DNA of 64,000 nt from Sediminicola sp040566555 (GCF_040566555.1 NZ_JBEWYP010000004.1:1-64000), one strand, 5' to 3'. Positions 17,577 through 26,472 are shown, counted from the stretch's first letter. Notes: generated by a model not told the origin, from the letters alone. Numbers and translations are program-made.

Positions 17577-18020
17577 ATGGAAAAGAAAAAAGTGAAAAAC
17601 GTGTTTGTCTCCGGAGCCATTTCCCCTCATTTTATTGGGGAATCCATAGCCAAGCACCAATCTAAAACTACCATTGGTGCCCATGATATTTTTTTGGGAC
17701 AAGTTAGGGCTGATGTTATTGAAGGGAAAACGGTGGCCGCGATAGAATATACGGCCTATGAAGAAATGGCAAACAAGAAATTCCACGAGATTAGGGAGGC
17801 TGCTTTTGAAAAGTTCAACCTTAACTGCATGCACATATATCACAGTTTAGGGACTGTAAAGGCTGGGGAATTATGTCTGTTTGTTTTTGTATCCTCTCCC
17901 CACAGAAAAGAAGTTTTTGAAGCATTGCAACATATAGTAGAAGAAATAAAGGTACAGGTGCCTATTTTTGGGAAAGAGCTTTTTGAAGATGAGAGTTACC
18001 AATGGAAAGTGAATAGTTAG
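17577..18020 (+). CDS. moaE: Molybdopterin synthase catalytic subunit
   Basis: A 147-residue MoaE, the large subunit of molybdopterin synthase, which transfers sulfur to precursor Z. Family features are GAHDIFLGQVRAD, IEYTAYEEMANKK, HSLGTVKAGELCLFV, SSPHRKEVFEA and the lysine-bearing VPIFGKELFED near the C-terminus. The small sulfur-carrier subunit MoaD is not present on either side, so it must be encoded elsewhere. It follows moeA after about 70 bases and precedes the moaCB fusion by 2 bases. Confidence 0.94.
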   Translation: MEKKKVKNVFVSGAISPHFIGESIAKHQSKTTIGAHDIFLGQVRADVIEGKTVAAIEYTAYEEMANKKFHEIREAAFEKFNLNCMHIYHSLGTVKAGELCLFVFVSSPHRKEVFEALQHIVEEIKVQVPIFGKELFEDESYQWKVNS

Positions 18021-18022
18021 AT

Positions 18023-18931
18023 ATGGTAGATATTACACACAAAAACCTTACCCTCCGAATAGCAACAGCACAAGCGGTCGTTAAAGTGAGTTCAGAAGAT
18101 ACTATAAAAGCGATAAAGGAAAACAGGGTGCCTAAAGGTGATGTGTTCTCAGCTAGCAAGGCAGCAGGTCTTTTGGGGGTAAAAAAAACGTCTGACCTTC
18201 TGCCGGACTGTCATCCCATGCCTATTGAATATACGGGGATCGATTATGAGATCAACGGACTGGAAATTACCGTTTTGGTAACCGTAAAGACCATTTATAA
18301 AACAGGAGTAGAGGTAGAGGCCATGCACGGCGCAAGCATTGTTGCCCTGAACATGTACGACATGCTAAAACCCATAGATAAAGGGGTGGAAATCCATCAT
18401 ATCAAATTACTTCAAAAGAAAGGCGGTAAGTCGGACTACAAGGATGATTTCAAAGAGCCGTTGACCTTTGCGGTAGTCGTTTGCTCGGATACCATTGCGA
18501 AAGGGAAAAAAGAGGACAAGGCAGGAAAGGCTATTATTGACAAGCTGAAAGCTTTGAATTATTCAGTCTCCAATTATATGATCATTCCAGATGAAAAGGA
18601 AGAGATCCAACAGAAGGCAAAGGAATTTGTTGCCGAAGGGTTGGACGTGATTATATATTGTGGTGGAACCGGACTATCAGAAAGGGATATTACCCCAGAA
18701 GCGCTGATTCCTTTGCTGGAAAGGCGAATTCCAGGAATTGAGGAAGCCATAAGGAGCTATGGACAGGATAGAATGCCTTATGCCATGTTGTCCCGCAGCG
18801 TTGCTGGAACTATAGGGACAACCTTAGTTTTGGCATTGCCCGGATCTACCAATGGAGCCAAGGAATCCATGGATGCCATTTTCCCTCATGTATTACATAG
18901 CTTTAAGGTGCTAAAGGGCTGGAGGCATTAA
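18023..18931 (+). CDS. moaCB: Bifunctional MoaC-MoaB fusion for molybdopterin synthesis
   Basis: A 302-residue fusion. The first ~150 residues are MoaC, cyclic pyranopterin monophosphate synthase: DLLPDCHPMPIEY and MHGASIVALNMYDMLK match conserved active-site segments. After a short linker (KKGGKSDYKDDFKE) the rest is a MoaB/MogA-type molybdopterin adenylyltransferase, with AVVVCSDTIAKGKKEDKAG, YCGGTGLSERDITPEAL and ALPGSTNGAKESMDAIFP. One chain therefore covers an early and a late step of the same pathway. MoaA, which acts together with MoaC, is not in the window. Confidence 0.93.
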   Translation: MVDITHKNLTLRIATAQAVVKVSSEDTIKAIKENRVPKGDVFSASKAAGLLGVKKTSDLLPDCHPMPIEYTGIDYEINGLEITVLVTVKTIYKTGVEVEAMHGASIVALNMYDMLKPIDKGVEIHHIKLLQKKGGKSDYKDDFKEPLTFAVVVCSDTIAKGKKEDKAGKAIIDKLKALNYSVSNYMIIPDEKEEIQQKAKEFVAEGLDVIIYCGGTGLSERDITPEALIPLLERRIPGIEEAIRSYGQDRMPYAMLSRSVAGTIGTTLVLALPGSTNGAKESMDAIFPHVLHSFKVLKGWRH

Positions 18932-18934
18932 ACT

Positions 18935-19660
18935 TTATTTTCTTGGCGACCAAATTTCATGCAAAGGATCACCTTTGCTACTTTTTCCCATATGGTGCCA
19001 GTCGCCATCTTTTATGTCGTAGGTAAATCCTAAGGTGGCACCTGCCCTTGAATTATCTCTTGAAAAAAACTGGATATGCTCGCTATAAGTTCCGTTTTCT
19101 GAACTAAATGCACCACCACCGGACCCAAAGAATTCCATTGTTTCCGTATTAAAGGCAATCCACTGAAAATGTCCGTTAAGGAGAAATTTCATGGTCTTAC
19201 GTGGGCCTGTGGTATCCCTTCTGCTTTCCCCTTCTTCAGTGACCCTTCCAGCCATCAGCCATTTCCCGTCCAGTTCTTGTGGTTTATGTGGGTCTGTCTT
19301 CATTTTGTTATGGCTCCCATCGAACTCGAGATAAAGTTGATTGTTTTTAAAGGAATAGGGAATAGTAATGGTACTGATGCTATCATATTTATAATTGGAA
19401 TTGAATTCCAGGTTCAAAACGATATGATCATTTTTTATTTCATAAAAGCCACCGACCGTTTTTATGAAGTTTGCGGGATTCTCGGAATAACTTGTGTGTA
19501 CCAAGTAATTCTTATCCATCAAAAACAGATGGGAGGTGGTTATGTCATCTTTTAGTGATTCAAAAGTATAGGCATTTGAAGGTATTTGTGCCCTTACTAT
19601 AGATAGTGTGGAGAAGAATACCACAAACACCGAATAACGTATCATCTTTTTTGGATTCAT
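18935..19660 (-). CDS. Secreted protein of unknown function
   Basis: A 241-residue protein with a signal peptide (YSVFVVFFSTLSIVRAQ, cleavage after about residue 25). The mature part is rich in beta strands with short repeated GxW/GxY edges, including LDGKWLMAGRV and NGHFQWIAFNTETMEFFGSG, compatible with a small periplasmic or outer-membrane-associated beta fold. It resembles proteins annotated in flavobacteria only as membrane or secreted protein. It ends 3 bases from the end of moaCB on the opposite strand, so the genes converge with no room for a separate terminator. I cannot assign a function. Confidence 0.7.
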   Translation of the reverse strand: MNPKKMIRYSVFVVFFSTLSIVRAQIPSNAYTFESLKDDITTSHLFLMDKNYLVHTSYSENPANFIKTVGGFYEIKNDHIVLNLEFNSNYKYDSISTITIPYSFKNNQLYLEFDGSHNKMKTDPHKPQELDGKWLMAGRVTEEGESRRDTTGPRKTMKFLLNGHFQWIAFNTETMEFFGSGGGAFSSENGTYSEHIQFFSRDNSRAGATLGFTYDIKDGDWHHMGKSSKGDPLHEIWSPRK

Positions 19661-20091
19661 TGGAAAGATTTTGATGAGTTAAATTTTAATATTAAAACTT
19701 GAAAATCAATATATTAAAAGAATATTTTAGCAATATTTAGACCTTTTTATCGTGTATTTTCACAATTGGGGTAATTTTTTTTAAATCCCTTGTTTTTTCA
19801 TTTTTTTTGTTTTCATTTGTCATAGCATTTTGCTTCATGTTATGAAACGTTTTTATGTATTCGGACCATTGGAAATTAGGAAGATTTTTCCAGTGAATGC
19901 CCATCAAATGAGCAGCCGAATTTTAAGTGTGACTTCCGCGATGTCCTCGATAGTTCTGGGTTGTTCCAACTGTCTCTATTCCATCAAGTTTTGATGGGAA
20001 ACCTTCATTTGATAATAAAATTAAAAAATAAGAATCTATCTTATTGCCATAACACTCCATTTTTTTTTAAGTTTATAAAAAAACTATTTTA
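19661..20091. other. 431-bp intergenic region upstream of the polyamine operon
   Basis: The region separates two divergent genes and is very AT-rich at both ends, with a less AT-rich core from about 19840 to 20000. The core contains an ATG-led open frame of 50 codons (19842-19994) with no recognisable match. Its stop overlaps a 7-bp hairpin, CCATCAAGTTTTGATGG (19981-19997). The hairpin has no T run after it. No riboswitch class was recognised. Confidence 0.4.
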
Positions 20092-21492
20092 ATGAACATT
20101 AAGTATATTGATCTTATCCACCAAAGTTATTATTTCCCTCAGGAGGAATTTAACCTGGATGGAGAGAGCCTTCAATTTCATGGAATTCCCTTATTGGAAC
20201 TAGTTGAAAAATATGGGAGTCCCCTAAAATTTACATATCTGCCTAAGATATCAGATAATATCAATAGGGCGAACAAATGGTTTGAGGCGGCCATCAAAAA
20301 GAACGATTATAAAGGGAAGTACCATTACTGTTACTGTACCAAAAGTTCCCATTTTGAACCCGTTTTGAACGAGGCACTAAAGAACGATATCCATATAGAG
20401 ACGTCTTCGGCTTTTGATATCAATATTGTGGAGAAATTGAAGAGAACGGGTAAAATCAAGGATGATACCTATGTGATCTGCAATGGTTTTAAAAGAGATC
20501 AGTACATTACCAATATTGGGAGGTTGATCAATGAAGGGCATCAGAATTGTATTCCCATTATAGATAACTATGAAGAAATAGAGCTGTTATCAGATGAGAT
20601 AAAAGGAGATTTCAAAGTAGGTATCCGTATTGCTTCCGAAGAGGAGCCAAAATTTGAATTTTATACCTCCCGATTGGGCATAGGTTATAAGAATATAGTT
20701 CCTTTTTTTGAGGACCAGATTAAGAACAATGACAGGGTGGAGCTTAAAATGCTTCATTTCTTTATCAATACAGGGATTCGCGATAATGCCTATTATTGGA
20801 ACGAACTTGTCAAATGTTTGAAGGTCTATGTGCGACTAAAGAAAATCTGTCCATCATTGGACAGTTTGAATATTGGGGGAGGTTTTCCAATAAAGAACTC
20901 GTTGGCGTTTGATTATGATTATGAATATATGATCGATGAGATCGTAAACCAGATCAATATCACCTGTCAGGAAGCGGAAGTTCCGGTGCCCCATATTTTT
21001 ACTGAATTCGGAAGTTTTACAGTTGGAGAAAGTGGCGGAGCTATTTATGAGGTATTGTATCAAAAGCAACAGAACGATCGTGAGAAATGGAATATGATCG
21101 ATTCTTCTTTTATTACAACCTTGCCAGATACCTGGGCCATTAGTAAGCGATTTATAATGTTGCCCGTTAACCGCTGGGAGGACGAGTACGAACGTGTACT
21201 GCTCGGCGGACTAACTTGCGATAGTGATGATTATTACAACAGTGAGCAGAACATGAACGCTATTTATCTGCCCAAATACAGGAGGGAAAAGCCCTTGTAC
21301 ATCGGATTTTTCAATACGGGTGCGTACCAAGAGAGTATTGGTGGATACGGCGGTCTTCAGCACTGTTTAATTCCACACCCAAAACATATATTAATAGACA
21401 GGGACGAAAAAGGAAACCTTGTTACAACCTTATTTAGTGAACAACAAAAAGCAGAGGATTTGCTTAAAATTTTAGGATATGAGCACGAATAA
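20092..21492 (+). CDS. speA: Arginine decarboxylase, PLP-dependent
   Basis: A 466-residue fold-type III PLP enzyme turning arginine into agmatine. The likely PLP lysine is in YCYCTKSSHFEPVL near residue 84. Other family features are IHIETSSAFDINIVEKL, LKMLHFFINTGIRDNAY, SLNIGGGFPIKN with the phosphate-binding glycines, and TEFGSFTVGESG. It is shorter than the 630-residue E. coli-type SpeA because the long insert is missing; that is normal for flavobacterial proteins with this annotation. The substrate is supported by the agmatinase gene that overlaps its stop codon. Confidence 0.88.
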   Translation: MNIKYIDLIHQSYYFPQEEFNLDGESLQFHGIPLLELVEKYGSPLKFTYLPKISDNINRANKWFEAAIKKNDYKGKYHYCYCTKSSHFEPVLNEALKNDIHIETSSAFDINIVEKLKRTGKIKDDTYVICNGFKRDQYITNIGRLINEGHQNCIPIIDNYEEIELLSDEIKGDFKVGIRIASEEEPKFEFYTSRLGIGYKNIVPFFEDQIKNNDRVELKMLHFFINTGIRDNAYYWNELVKCLKVYVRLKKICPSLDSLNIGGGFPIKNSLAFDYDYEYMIDEIVNQINITCQEAEVPVPHIFTEFGSFTVGESGGAIYEVLYQKQQNDREKWNMIDSSFITTLPDTWAISKRFIMLPVNRWEDEYERVLLGGLTCDSDDYYNSEQNMNAIYLPKYRREKPLYIGFFNTGAYQESIGGYGGLQHCLIPHPKHILIDRDEKGNLVTTLFSEQQKAEDLLKILGYEHE

Positions 21493-22423
21493 CAATTATG
21501 CTGGCATTCCAGATGAGTTTGCACAATTGGAAAAGGCAAAGGTAGTTTTGATACCTGTACCTTATGATGGAACAAGTACTTGGGGCAAGGGTGCCGATAA
21601 AGGGCCCGAGGCGTTTTTGGATGCTTCCGCCAATATGGAGTTGTATGATATAGAAACTGGGACCGAGGTTTATCAGCAAGGAATATTTTTGGCCCCTACC
21701 ATTACCGAGAATAGTTCTGCCGAAGCGGTGGTGAATGCTGTTCACAAAAACACCAAAGAATACATTAAACGCAATAAGTTTGTAACCCTTTTTGGAGGGG
21801 AGCATTCCATCTCAATTGGTTCTATCCGTGCCTTTAATGAGTGTTTTGACAATCTTACCGTTTTGCAAATAGACGCACACGCGGACCTTAGGGAGTCCTA
21901 TGAGGGCACAAAATACAACCATGCCTGTGCGGTGCACGAGGCAAGTCAGACTACCAACCTATTGCAGGTAGGCATCCGTAGTATGGATATTATAGAAAAG
22001 ACGTTTATGGATGAAGAAAAGACCTTCTTTGCCCATGATATCGTGAATGATGAATATTGGATGGACAAGGTAATTGCCCAAATGACCGATAACGTATTTA
22101 TTACGTTCGATTTGGATGCATTAGATCCTTCCATTATGCCCTCTACCGGAACACCGGAGCCAGGAGGATTGCTATGGTACGAGACCTTGGAGTTTTTAAA
22201 ACAGGTTTTTGCCGAGAAAAACGTAGTAGGTTTTGATATTATGGAGCTTTGTCCGAATAAGGTGGATAAATCTTCTGATTTTGTGGCAGCAAAACTTTAC
22301 TATAAAATGTTAAGCTACAAATTTATGGAAGAAGCCATCGAGGATACTTATGACAACACCTACGATGTGGACGCCAAAGCCGGAAATACTAATAATTCAA
22401 GATTCGAAGATGACGAAGACTAA
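21479..22423 (+). CDS. speB: Agmatinase
   Basis: A 314-residue manganese-dependent ureohydrolase converting agmatine to putrescine and urea. All metal-ligand motifs of the arginase superfamily are visible: GGEHSISIG, QIDAHADLRESYEG with HAD, ITFDLDALDPSIMPSTGTPEPGG, and VGFDIMELCPN. The pocket segment TPEPGGL is standard for agmatinases. It overlaps the arginine decarboxylase stop by 14 bases, and its own end overlaps the next gene, so the three are translationally coupled. Confidence 0.93.
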   Translation: MSTNNNYAGIPDEFAQLEKAKVVLIPVPYDGTSTWGKGADKGPEAFLDASANMELYDIETGTEVYQQGIFLAPTITENSSAEAVVNAVHKNTKEYIKRNKFVTLFGGEHSISIGSIRAFNECFDNLTVLQIDAHADLRESYEGTKYNHACAVHEASQTTNLLQVGIRSMDIIEKTFMDEEKTFFAHDIVNDEYWMDKVIAQMTDNVFITFDLDALDPSIMPSTGTPEPGGLLWYETLEFLKQVFAEKNVVGFDIMELCPNKVDKSSDFVAAKLYYKMLSYKFMEEAIEDTYDNTYDVDAKAGNTNNSRFEDDED

Positions 22424-23387
22424 GGGAGCAATCTCCAATTTTATTGAAAAATATTATTTACACTTTAACTCAGCAGCATTGGTAGATGCCGCCAAGGGGT
22501 ATGAGGACCAATTGAACAATGGGGCCAAAATGTTGGTTTCCTTGGCAGGGGCCATGAGTACCGCTGAGCTGGGGAAGATTTTTGCCGAAATGATCCGTCA
22601 GGACAAGGTGCAGATCATCTCCTGTACAGGTGCCAACCTAGAAGAGGATATTATGAACCTGGTGGCACATTCCCACTATAAAAGGATACCCAATTACCGA
22701 GATTTGACACCTCAGGAAGAATGGGATCTATTGGAAAAAGGATTGAACAGGGTAACAGATACCTGTATCCCGGAACATGAGGCGTTTAGACGTTTACAAG
22801 AACATATCTATAAAATTTGGAAAGAAGCCGATGAGGCCGGTGAGCGTTATCTTCCGCATGAATACATGTACAAAATGTTGCTTTCGGGTGTTTTAGAGGA
22901 GTATTACGAGATAGACCTGAAGGATTCTTGGATGTATGCAGCAGCAGAGAAAAACCTACCTATCGTTTGCCCAGGATGGGAAGATAGTACTATGGGGAAT
23001 ATCTTTGCTTCCTATGTCTTAAAAGGTGAATTGAAAGCTACCACAATGAAATCTGGGATTGAGTATATGACCTTTTTGGCCGATTGGTATACCGATAATT
23101 CTAAAAATGGAATTGGATTTTTCCAAATTGGAGGTGGTATCGCAGGAGATTTCCCTATTTGTGTCGTACCTATGCTTTATCAGGATATGGAACGTACAGA
23201 TACGCCATTTTGGAGTTATTTCTGTCAAATAAGTGATTCTACGACCAGTTATGGTTCTTATTCTGGAGCTGTGCCAAATGAAAAGATCACTTGGGGAAAA
23301 CTAGATATCAACACCCCTAAGTTTATAATAGAGAGTGATGCAACCATTGTTGCCCCATTAATTTTTGCTTACCTATTAGACATGTAA
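22410..23387 (+). CDS. Deoxyhypusine synthase-like protein, probable homospermidine synthase
   Basis: A 325-residue NAD-dependent enzyme of the deoxyhypusine synthase family. Visible motifs are MLVSLAGAMSTAELGK, the NAD-binding VCPGWEDSTMGN, FFQIGGGIAGDFPI, and the catalytic lysine in NEKITWGKLDI near the C-terminus. Bacteria have no eIF5A, so bacterial members are thought to act on free polyamines. Homospermidine is a major polyamine of many flavobacteria, and this gene directly follows arginine decarboxylase and agmatinase, so I infer that it makes homospermidine from putrescine. I start it at MTKTKGAISNF inside the agmatinase end; the frame upstream of this is a shadow of agmatinase. Confidence 0.88.
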   Translation: MTKTKGAISNFIEKYYLHFNSAALVDAAKGYEDQLNNGAKMLVSLAGAMSTAELGKIFAEMIRQDKVQIISCTGANLEEDIMNLVAHSHYKRIPNYRDLTPQEEWDLLEKGLNRVTDTCIPEHEAFRRLQEHIYKIWKEADEAGERYLPHEYMYKMLLSGVLEEYYEIDLKDSWMYAAAEKNLPIVCPGWEDSTMGNIFASYVLKGELKATTMKSGIEYMTFLADWYTDNSKNGIGFFQIGGGIAGDFPICVVPMLYQDMERTDTPFWSYFCQISDSTTSYGSYSGAVPNEKITWGKLDINTPKFIIESDATIVAPLIFAYLLDM

Positions 23388-23389
23388 TT

Positions 23390-23704
23390 ATGGACAATTT
23401 AAAGAGAGTAATTGTAGATTTTAAAAAGCTCACCCCGGAAGTCTTAAAGTTGTTGGTTGACAAATATCCTGACGGATATGACGATCAGAATATCATCTCC
23501 TTTAAAAATGCACAGGGTGAACGTATAGAGGCTGTAGAAGTTACTACTGATGACACCAAGTATTTGGTGAAGATCAGTGCGAAACTTGAAAAGACCATGG
23601 CCAATTATGATGAAGATGATTATGAGGATTTTGACGATAATGATCCAGAAGCTATTCCGGACATCGAAATAGCGGAAGAGGACGAAGATAACGATGAGGA
23701 CTAA
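23390..23704 (+). CDS. Small acidic protein of the polyamine operon
   Basis: A 104-residue protein starting 2 bases after the deoxyhypusine synthase-like gene. Residues 1-~70 look like a small alpha/beta domain (VIVDFKKLTPEVLKLLVDKY). The last ~35 residues are almost wholly Asp/Glu (NYDEDDYEDFDDNDPEAIP and EEDEDNDED). No family was recognised with certainty. The acidic tail could bind polyamines, metal or a basic partner. The tight spacing to both neighbours argues that it belongs to the polyamine unit. Confidence 0.75.
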   Translation: MDNLKRVIVDFKKLTPEVLKLLVDKYPDGYDDQNIISFKNAQGERIEAVEVTTDDTKYLVKISAKLEKTMANYDEDDYEDFDDNDPEAIPDIEIAEEDEDNDED

Positions 23705-23709
23705 CACCC

Positions 23710-24495
23710 ATGTTTGAAGTTGTCGCGTTTCAAATAGCAGCTTCCATAAATATTAGGCAGTGTAGAAATCTCTTGCCTTTGGAGATCCTATTCTCTGACA
23801 GTGTTGAACTATTCTTTAAAAATGGGGATAAACGATTCGTCCACATTTTTCAGTATGGATTGGTCTCTTTTTTCAATCATTCGGAAAAGGAAATCCAAGC
23901 CATCTTAAAGCAATTAAGTCCATTGTCAAAGGATAGGGTTCCTTATCAGATTTCAGAAAAAATCCAGGTAGAAGTAATTCCCGGCCAGCAGAAGGTGACC
24001 TTTAATAAGGTTATTCTTCCCAATTTTGATTCGGAATCCATTCGTTTGGTGATGTTGAACACCTCCCAATCGGTTGCGTTGGATCGATATTTGGAGATTA
24101 CAGAGCAATTGCTGGAAGAGACCAATGTGCACACCAAACTTTTAGAGCGTAAGGGAAAGTTGAAGATTTCGGGTAACAACCTGAAAAGGTTCATCGGGAA
24201 GGTGCTGAACATCAAGAACGAAATTTCAGAAAATCTCTACATCTTTGATTCCCCGGACAGTACATGGGAGAATGAAGATCTTAACCGTTTGGATACGGAA
24301 CTCAAGCAAACCTTTGATCTAAAAGATAGATATCGATATATCTCTGAGCGTATTGGGATTATTAAGGAAGATTTGGAACTCTTCAAAGATATTATGGAGC
24401 ATAGGGAGAGCAGCCGATTGGAATGGATCATCATCATTCTGATCCTAGTGGAAGTGCTGGATTTGTTCGTGTTTCGCATACTTGGCTTGGGGTAA
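23710..24495 (+). CDS. RMD1/YagE family (DUF155) membrane-anchored protein
   Basis: A 261-residue protein of the RMD1/DUF155 family. The N-terminal domain (about 1-180) includes LFFKNGDKRFVHIFQYGLVSFF, and the second half (about 185-240) is helical. A single C-terminal transmembrane helix (IIIILILVEVLDLFVFRIL) would hold the protein at the membrane with the bulk in the cytoplasm. The family is known from yeast Rmd1 and mitochondrial proteins; the bacterial function is unclear. It follows the acidic protein by 5 bases and is probably last in the polyamine operon. Confidence 0.83.
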   Translation: MFEVVAFQIAASINIRQCRNLLPLEILFSDSVELFFKNGDKRFVHIFQYGLVSFFNHSEKEIQAILKQLSPLSKDRVPYQISEKIQVEVIPGQQKVTFNKVILPNFDSESIRLVMLNTSQSVALDRYLEITEQLLEETNVHTKLLERKGKLKISGNNLKRFIGKVLNIKNEISENLYIFDSPDSTWENEDLNRLDTELKQTFDLKDRYRYISERIGIIKEDLELFKDIMEHRESSRLEWIIIILILVEVLDLFVFRILGLG

Positions 24496-24620
24496 AAGGA
24501 GGGTTGAAATTCTTAAGTCCTGTCAATCAAAAAAGTACTTTCCAAAAATTGCTATTCAAGTACAAAAGGTATCGTTTAGAATTTGTAATTTAGAATGGAT
24601 TTCATTTTAAATTATTATTC

Positions 24621-25037
24621 ATGGAACATGCACCTTTTCATATGTCTTTGCCGTGTTATAGCATCTCAAAGACAAGAGCTTTTTATGTGGACGTCATTGG
24701 GGCGGAGATCGGAAGAAATTCTACCCGTTGGCTAGATGTGAATTTATTCGGAAACCAAATTACTTTTACCAAATCTGGGGAATTTAACTTCGTTTTTAGG
24801 GCCTATAAATTTGGGGATACAGTATTGCCCTCTTTTCATTTCGGGGTGATTGTAGATTCAGATACCTGGGAGCGCATGTACAAAAAATTAAATACCCCAG
24901 AATATGAATTGACCACAGAGGTAACCTTTTTAAAGGATAAGACCGGGGAACACCGTTCATTTTTTATTCAGGATCCAAGTGGGCACTCATTAGAGTTCAA
25001 GACTTTCAATGACCAGAGTGAAATGTTTGCCGAGTAA
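24621..25037 (+). CDS. VOC (glyoxalase/dioxygenase-fold) protein
   Basis: A 138-residue single VOC unit. It begins with the paired beta-alpha-beta pattern HMSLPCYSISKTRAFYVDVIG, and ends with FFIQDPSGHSLEFKTF, the usual metal-side strand with a C-terminal glutamate. VLPSFHFGVIVDS supplies the central histidine. The substrate cannot be predicted; the family covers glyoxalases, dioxygenases and antibiotic-binding proteins. It has 125 bases of leader, so it may have its own promoter. Confidence 0.85.
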   Translation: MEHAPFHMSLPCYSISKTRAFYVDVIGAEIGRNSTRWLDVNLFGNQITFTKSGEFNFVFRAYKFGDTVLPSFHFGVIVDSDTWERMYKKLNTPEYELTTEVTFLKDKTGEHRSFFIQDPSGHSLEFKTFNDQSEMFAE

Positions 25038-25095
25038 CATTTTTTACCTTACTATTGCCCTTTCTTAAAAAAAAGGCTCAACAACTATTATTACT

Positions 25096-26472
25096 ATGGA
25101 ATTGAAAGATTTGTCTATTATTGGAAGTGAAGAATGGTGTGTGTTTAAGGAAATGGGTATTCCGGCCATAAAGGCCAGGGTAGATTCCGGAGCAAGAACC
25201 TCTTCCATTCAAGCGACAAATGCCAAGGTATTCACCAAAGGGGTACAGGAGTGGGTGAAATTTGAGGTCAATCCCTTACAGGACAACCGTAGTTTTAATA
25301 TGCTATGTGAGGCAAGGCTCGTAGATCGTAGGACGGTAAAAAGCTCTTCCGGTATTGCGGAAGAACGTTTGGTGATCAAGACCCCTGTAACGATGGGCAA
25401 TGTAACCTTTGATATAGAACTTACATTGGCCAATAGGGATACTATGGAATTCCGTATGTTGTTGGGAAGAGAGGCCCTTAACGACAGGTATATGGTAAAC
25501 CCGGCTGAAACCTACTACCTGGGGGATATCTCCGATGAGGAGATCACCATGAAATATGCTCCCTATGTAAAGGAGAAATCTGGACTTAGGATCGCTTTAC
25601 TGGCTAGTAACCCCAACTTATATAGTAACAAAAGGATTATGGAAGCCGCAGAGGCGAGAGGACATGAAATTGTTTTCTTGAATGTGGAGCATTCCTATAT
25701 GAAATTGGACGCCAATTCTCCGGAAATTAGATACCGTGGCGGGAATATTCTAAAAGCATATGATGCCATTATTCCTAGAATAAAGCCAGCCGTTACTTTT
25801 TATGGCTGCGCGTTGATACGGCAGTTTGATACTCTAGGGGTCTATTGTCAGAACTCTGCAGAAGCAATCACCCAATCCAGGGACAAGCTGTTCGCATCAC
25901 AACTCTTTTCAAGGAACGATATCCATATTCCAATTACTGGTTTTGCCAAATCCCCAATGGATACCAAGGATTTGATCCGTATGGTCAATGGGGCGCCGTT
26001 GATCATTAAACTTTTGGAAAGCACCCAAGGGAAAGGAGTGGTTTTGGCCGAGACCAACAAAGCGGCGGAGAGTGTTATCAATGCCTTTAAAAGTGTTCAG
26101 ACCAATATTTTGGTGCAGGAGTTCATTAAGGAAGCAAACGGACAGGATATCCGTTGTTTCGTAGTGGATGGCAAAGTGGTGGCCTCCATTCAGCGACAGG
26201 CAGAAAAAGGTGAGTTTAGGGCAAACATTCACCAAGGAGGGAAAGCATCTATCATCAAGATCACCCCTGAGGAGAAAAAATTGGCTCTGAAAGCTTCCAA
26301 AGTACTAAACCTGGCTGTAGCTGGAGTAGATATCATTAGATCCAATAAAGGGCCCTTGCTATTGGAAGTCAACTCTTCCCCTGGCCTGGAAGGTATTGAA
26401 AATGCCACTGGAAAGGACATTGCCAATATCATGATCATGGCCATTGAAAGGAAGCTAAAGTTTAGAAACTGA
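25096..26472 (+). CDS. Retropepsin-like zinc-protease domain fused to RimK-type ATP-grasp ligase
   Basis: A 458-residue fusion. Residues 1-~155 match the bacterial ATP-dependent zinc protease domain (PF05618): VDSGARTSSIQA carries the aspartic-protease-like DSGA motif, and EFRMLLGREALND ends the unit. Residues ~165-458 are a RimK-like ATP-grasp ligase, with ITQSRDKLFASQLF, LIIKLLESTQGKGVVLAE, LVQEFIKEANGQDIRCFVV and LLEVNSSPGLEGIE. RimK proteins add glutamates to protein or peptide C-termini. In many bacteria the two parts are neighbouring genes; fusion implies that they act on one substrate. The next gene converges, with the two stop codons directly abutting. Confidence 0.88.
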   Translation: MELKDLSIIGSEEWCVFKEMGIPAIKARVDSGARTSSIQATNAKVFTKGVQEWVKFEVNPLQDNRSFNMLCEARLVDRRTVKSSSGIAEERLVIKTPVTMGNVTFDIELTLANRDTMEFRMLLGREALNDRYMVNPAETYYLGDISDEEITMKYAPYVKEKSGLRIALLASNPNLYSNKRIMEAAEARGHEIVFLNVEHSYMKLDANSPEIRYRGGNILKAYDAIIPRIKPAVTFYGCALIRQFDTLGVYCQNSAEAITQSRDKLFASQLFSRNDIHIPITGFAKSPMDTKDLIRMVNGAPLIIKLLESTQGKGVVLAETNKAAESVINAFKSVQTNILVQEFIKEANGQDIRCFVVDGKVVASIQRQAEKGEFRANIHQGGKASIIKITPEEKKLALKASKVLNLAVAGVDIIRSNKGPLLLEVNSSPGLEGIENATGKDIANIMIMAIERKLKFRN

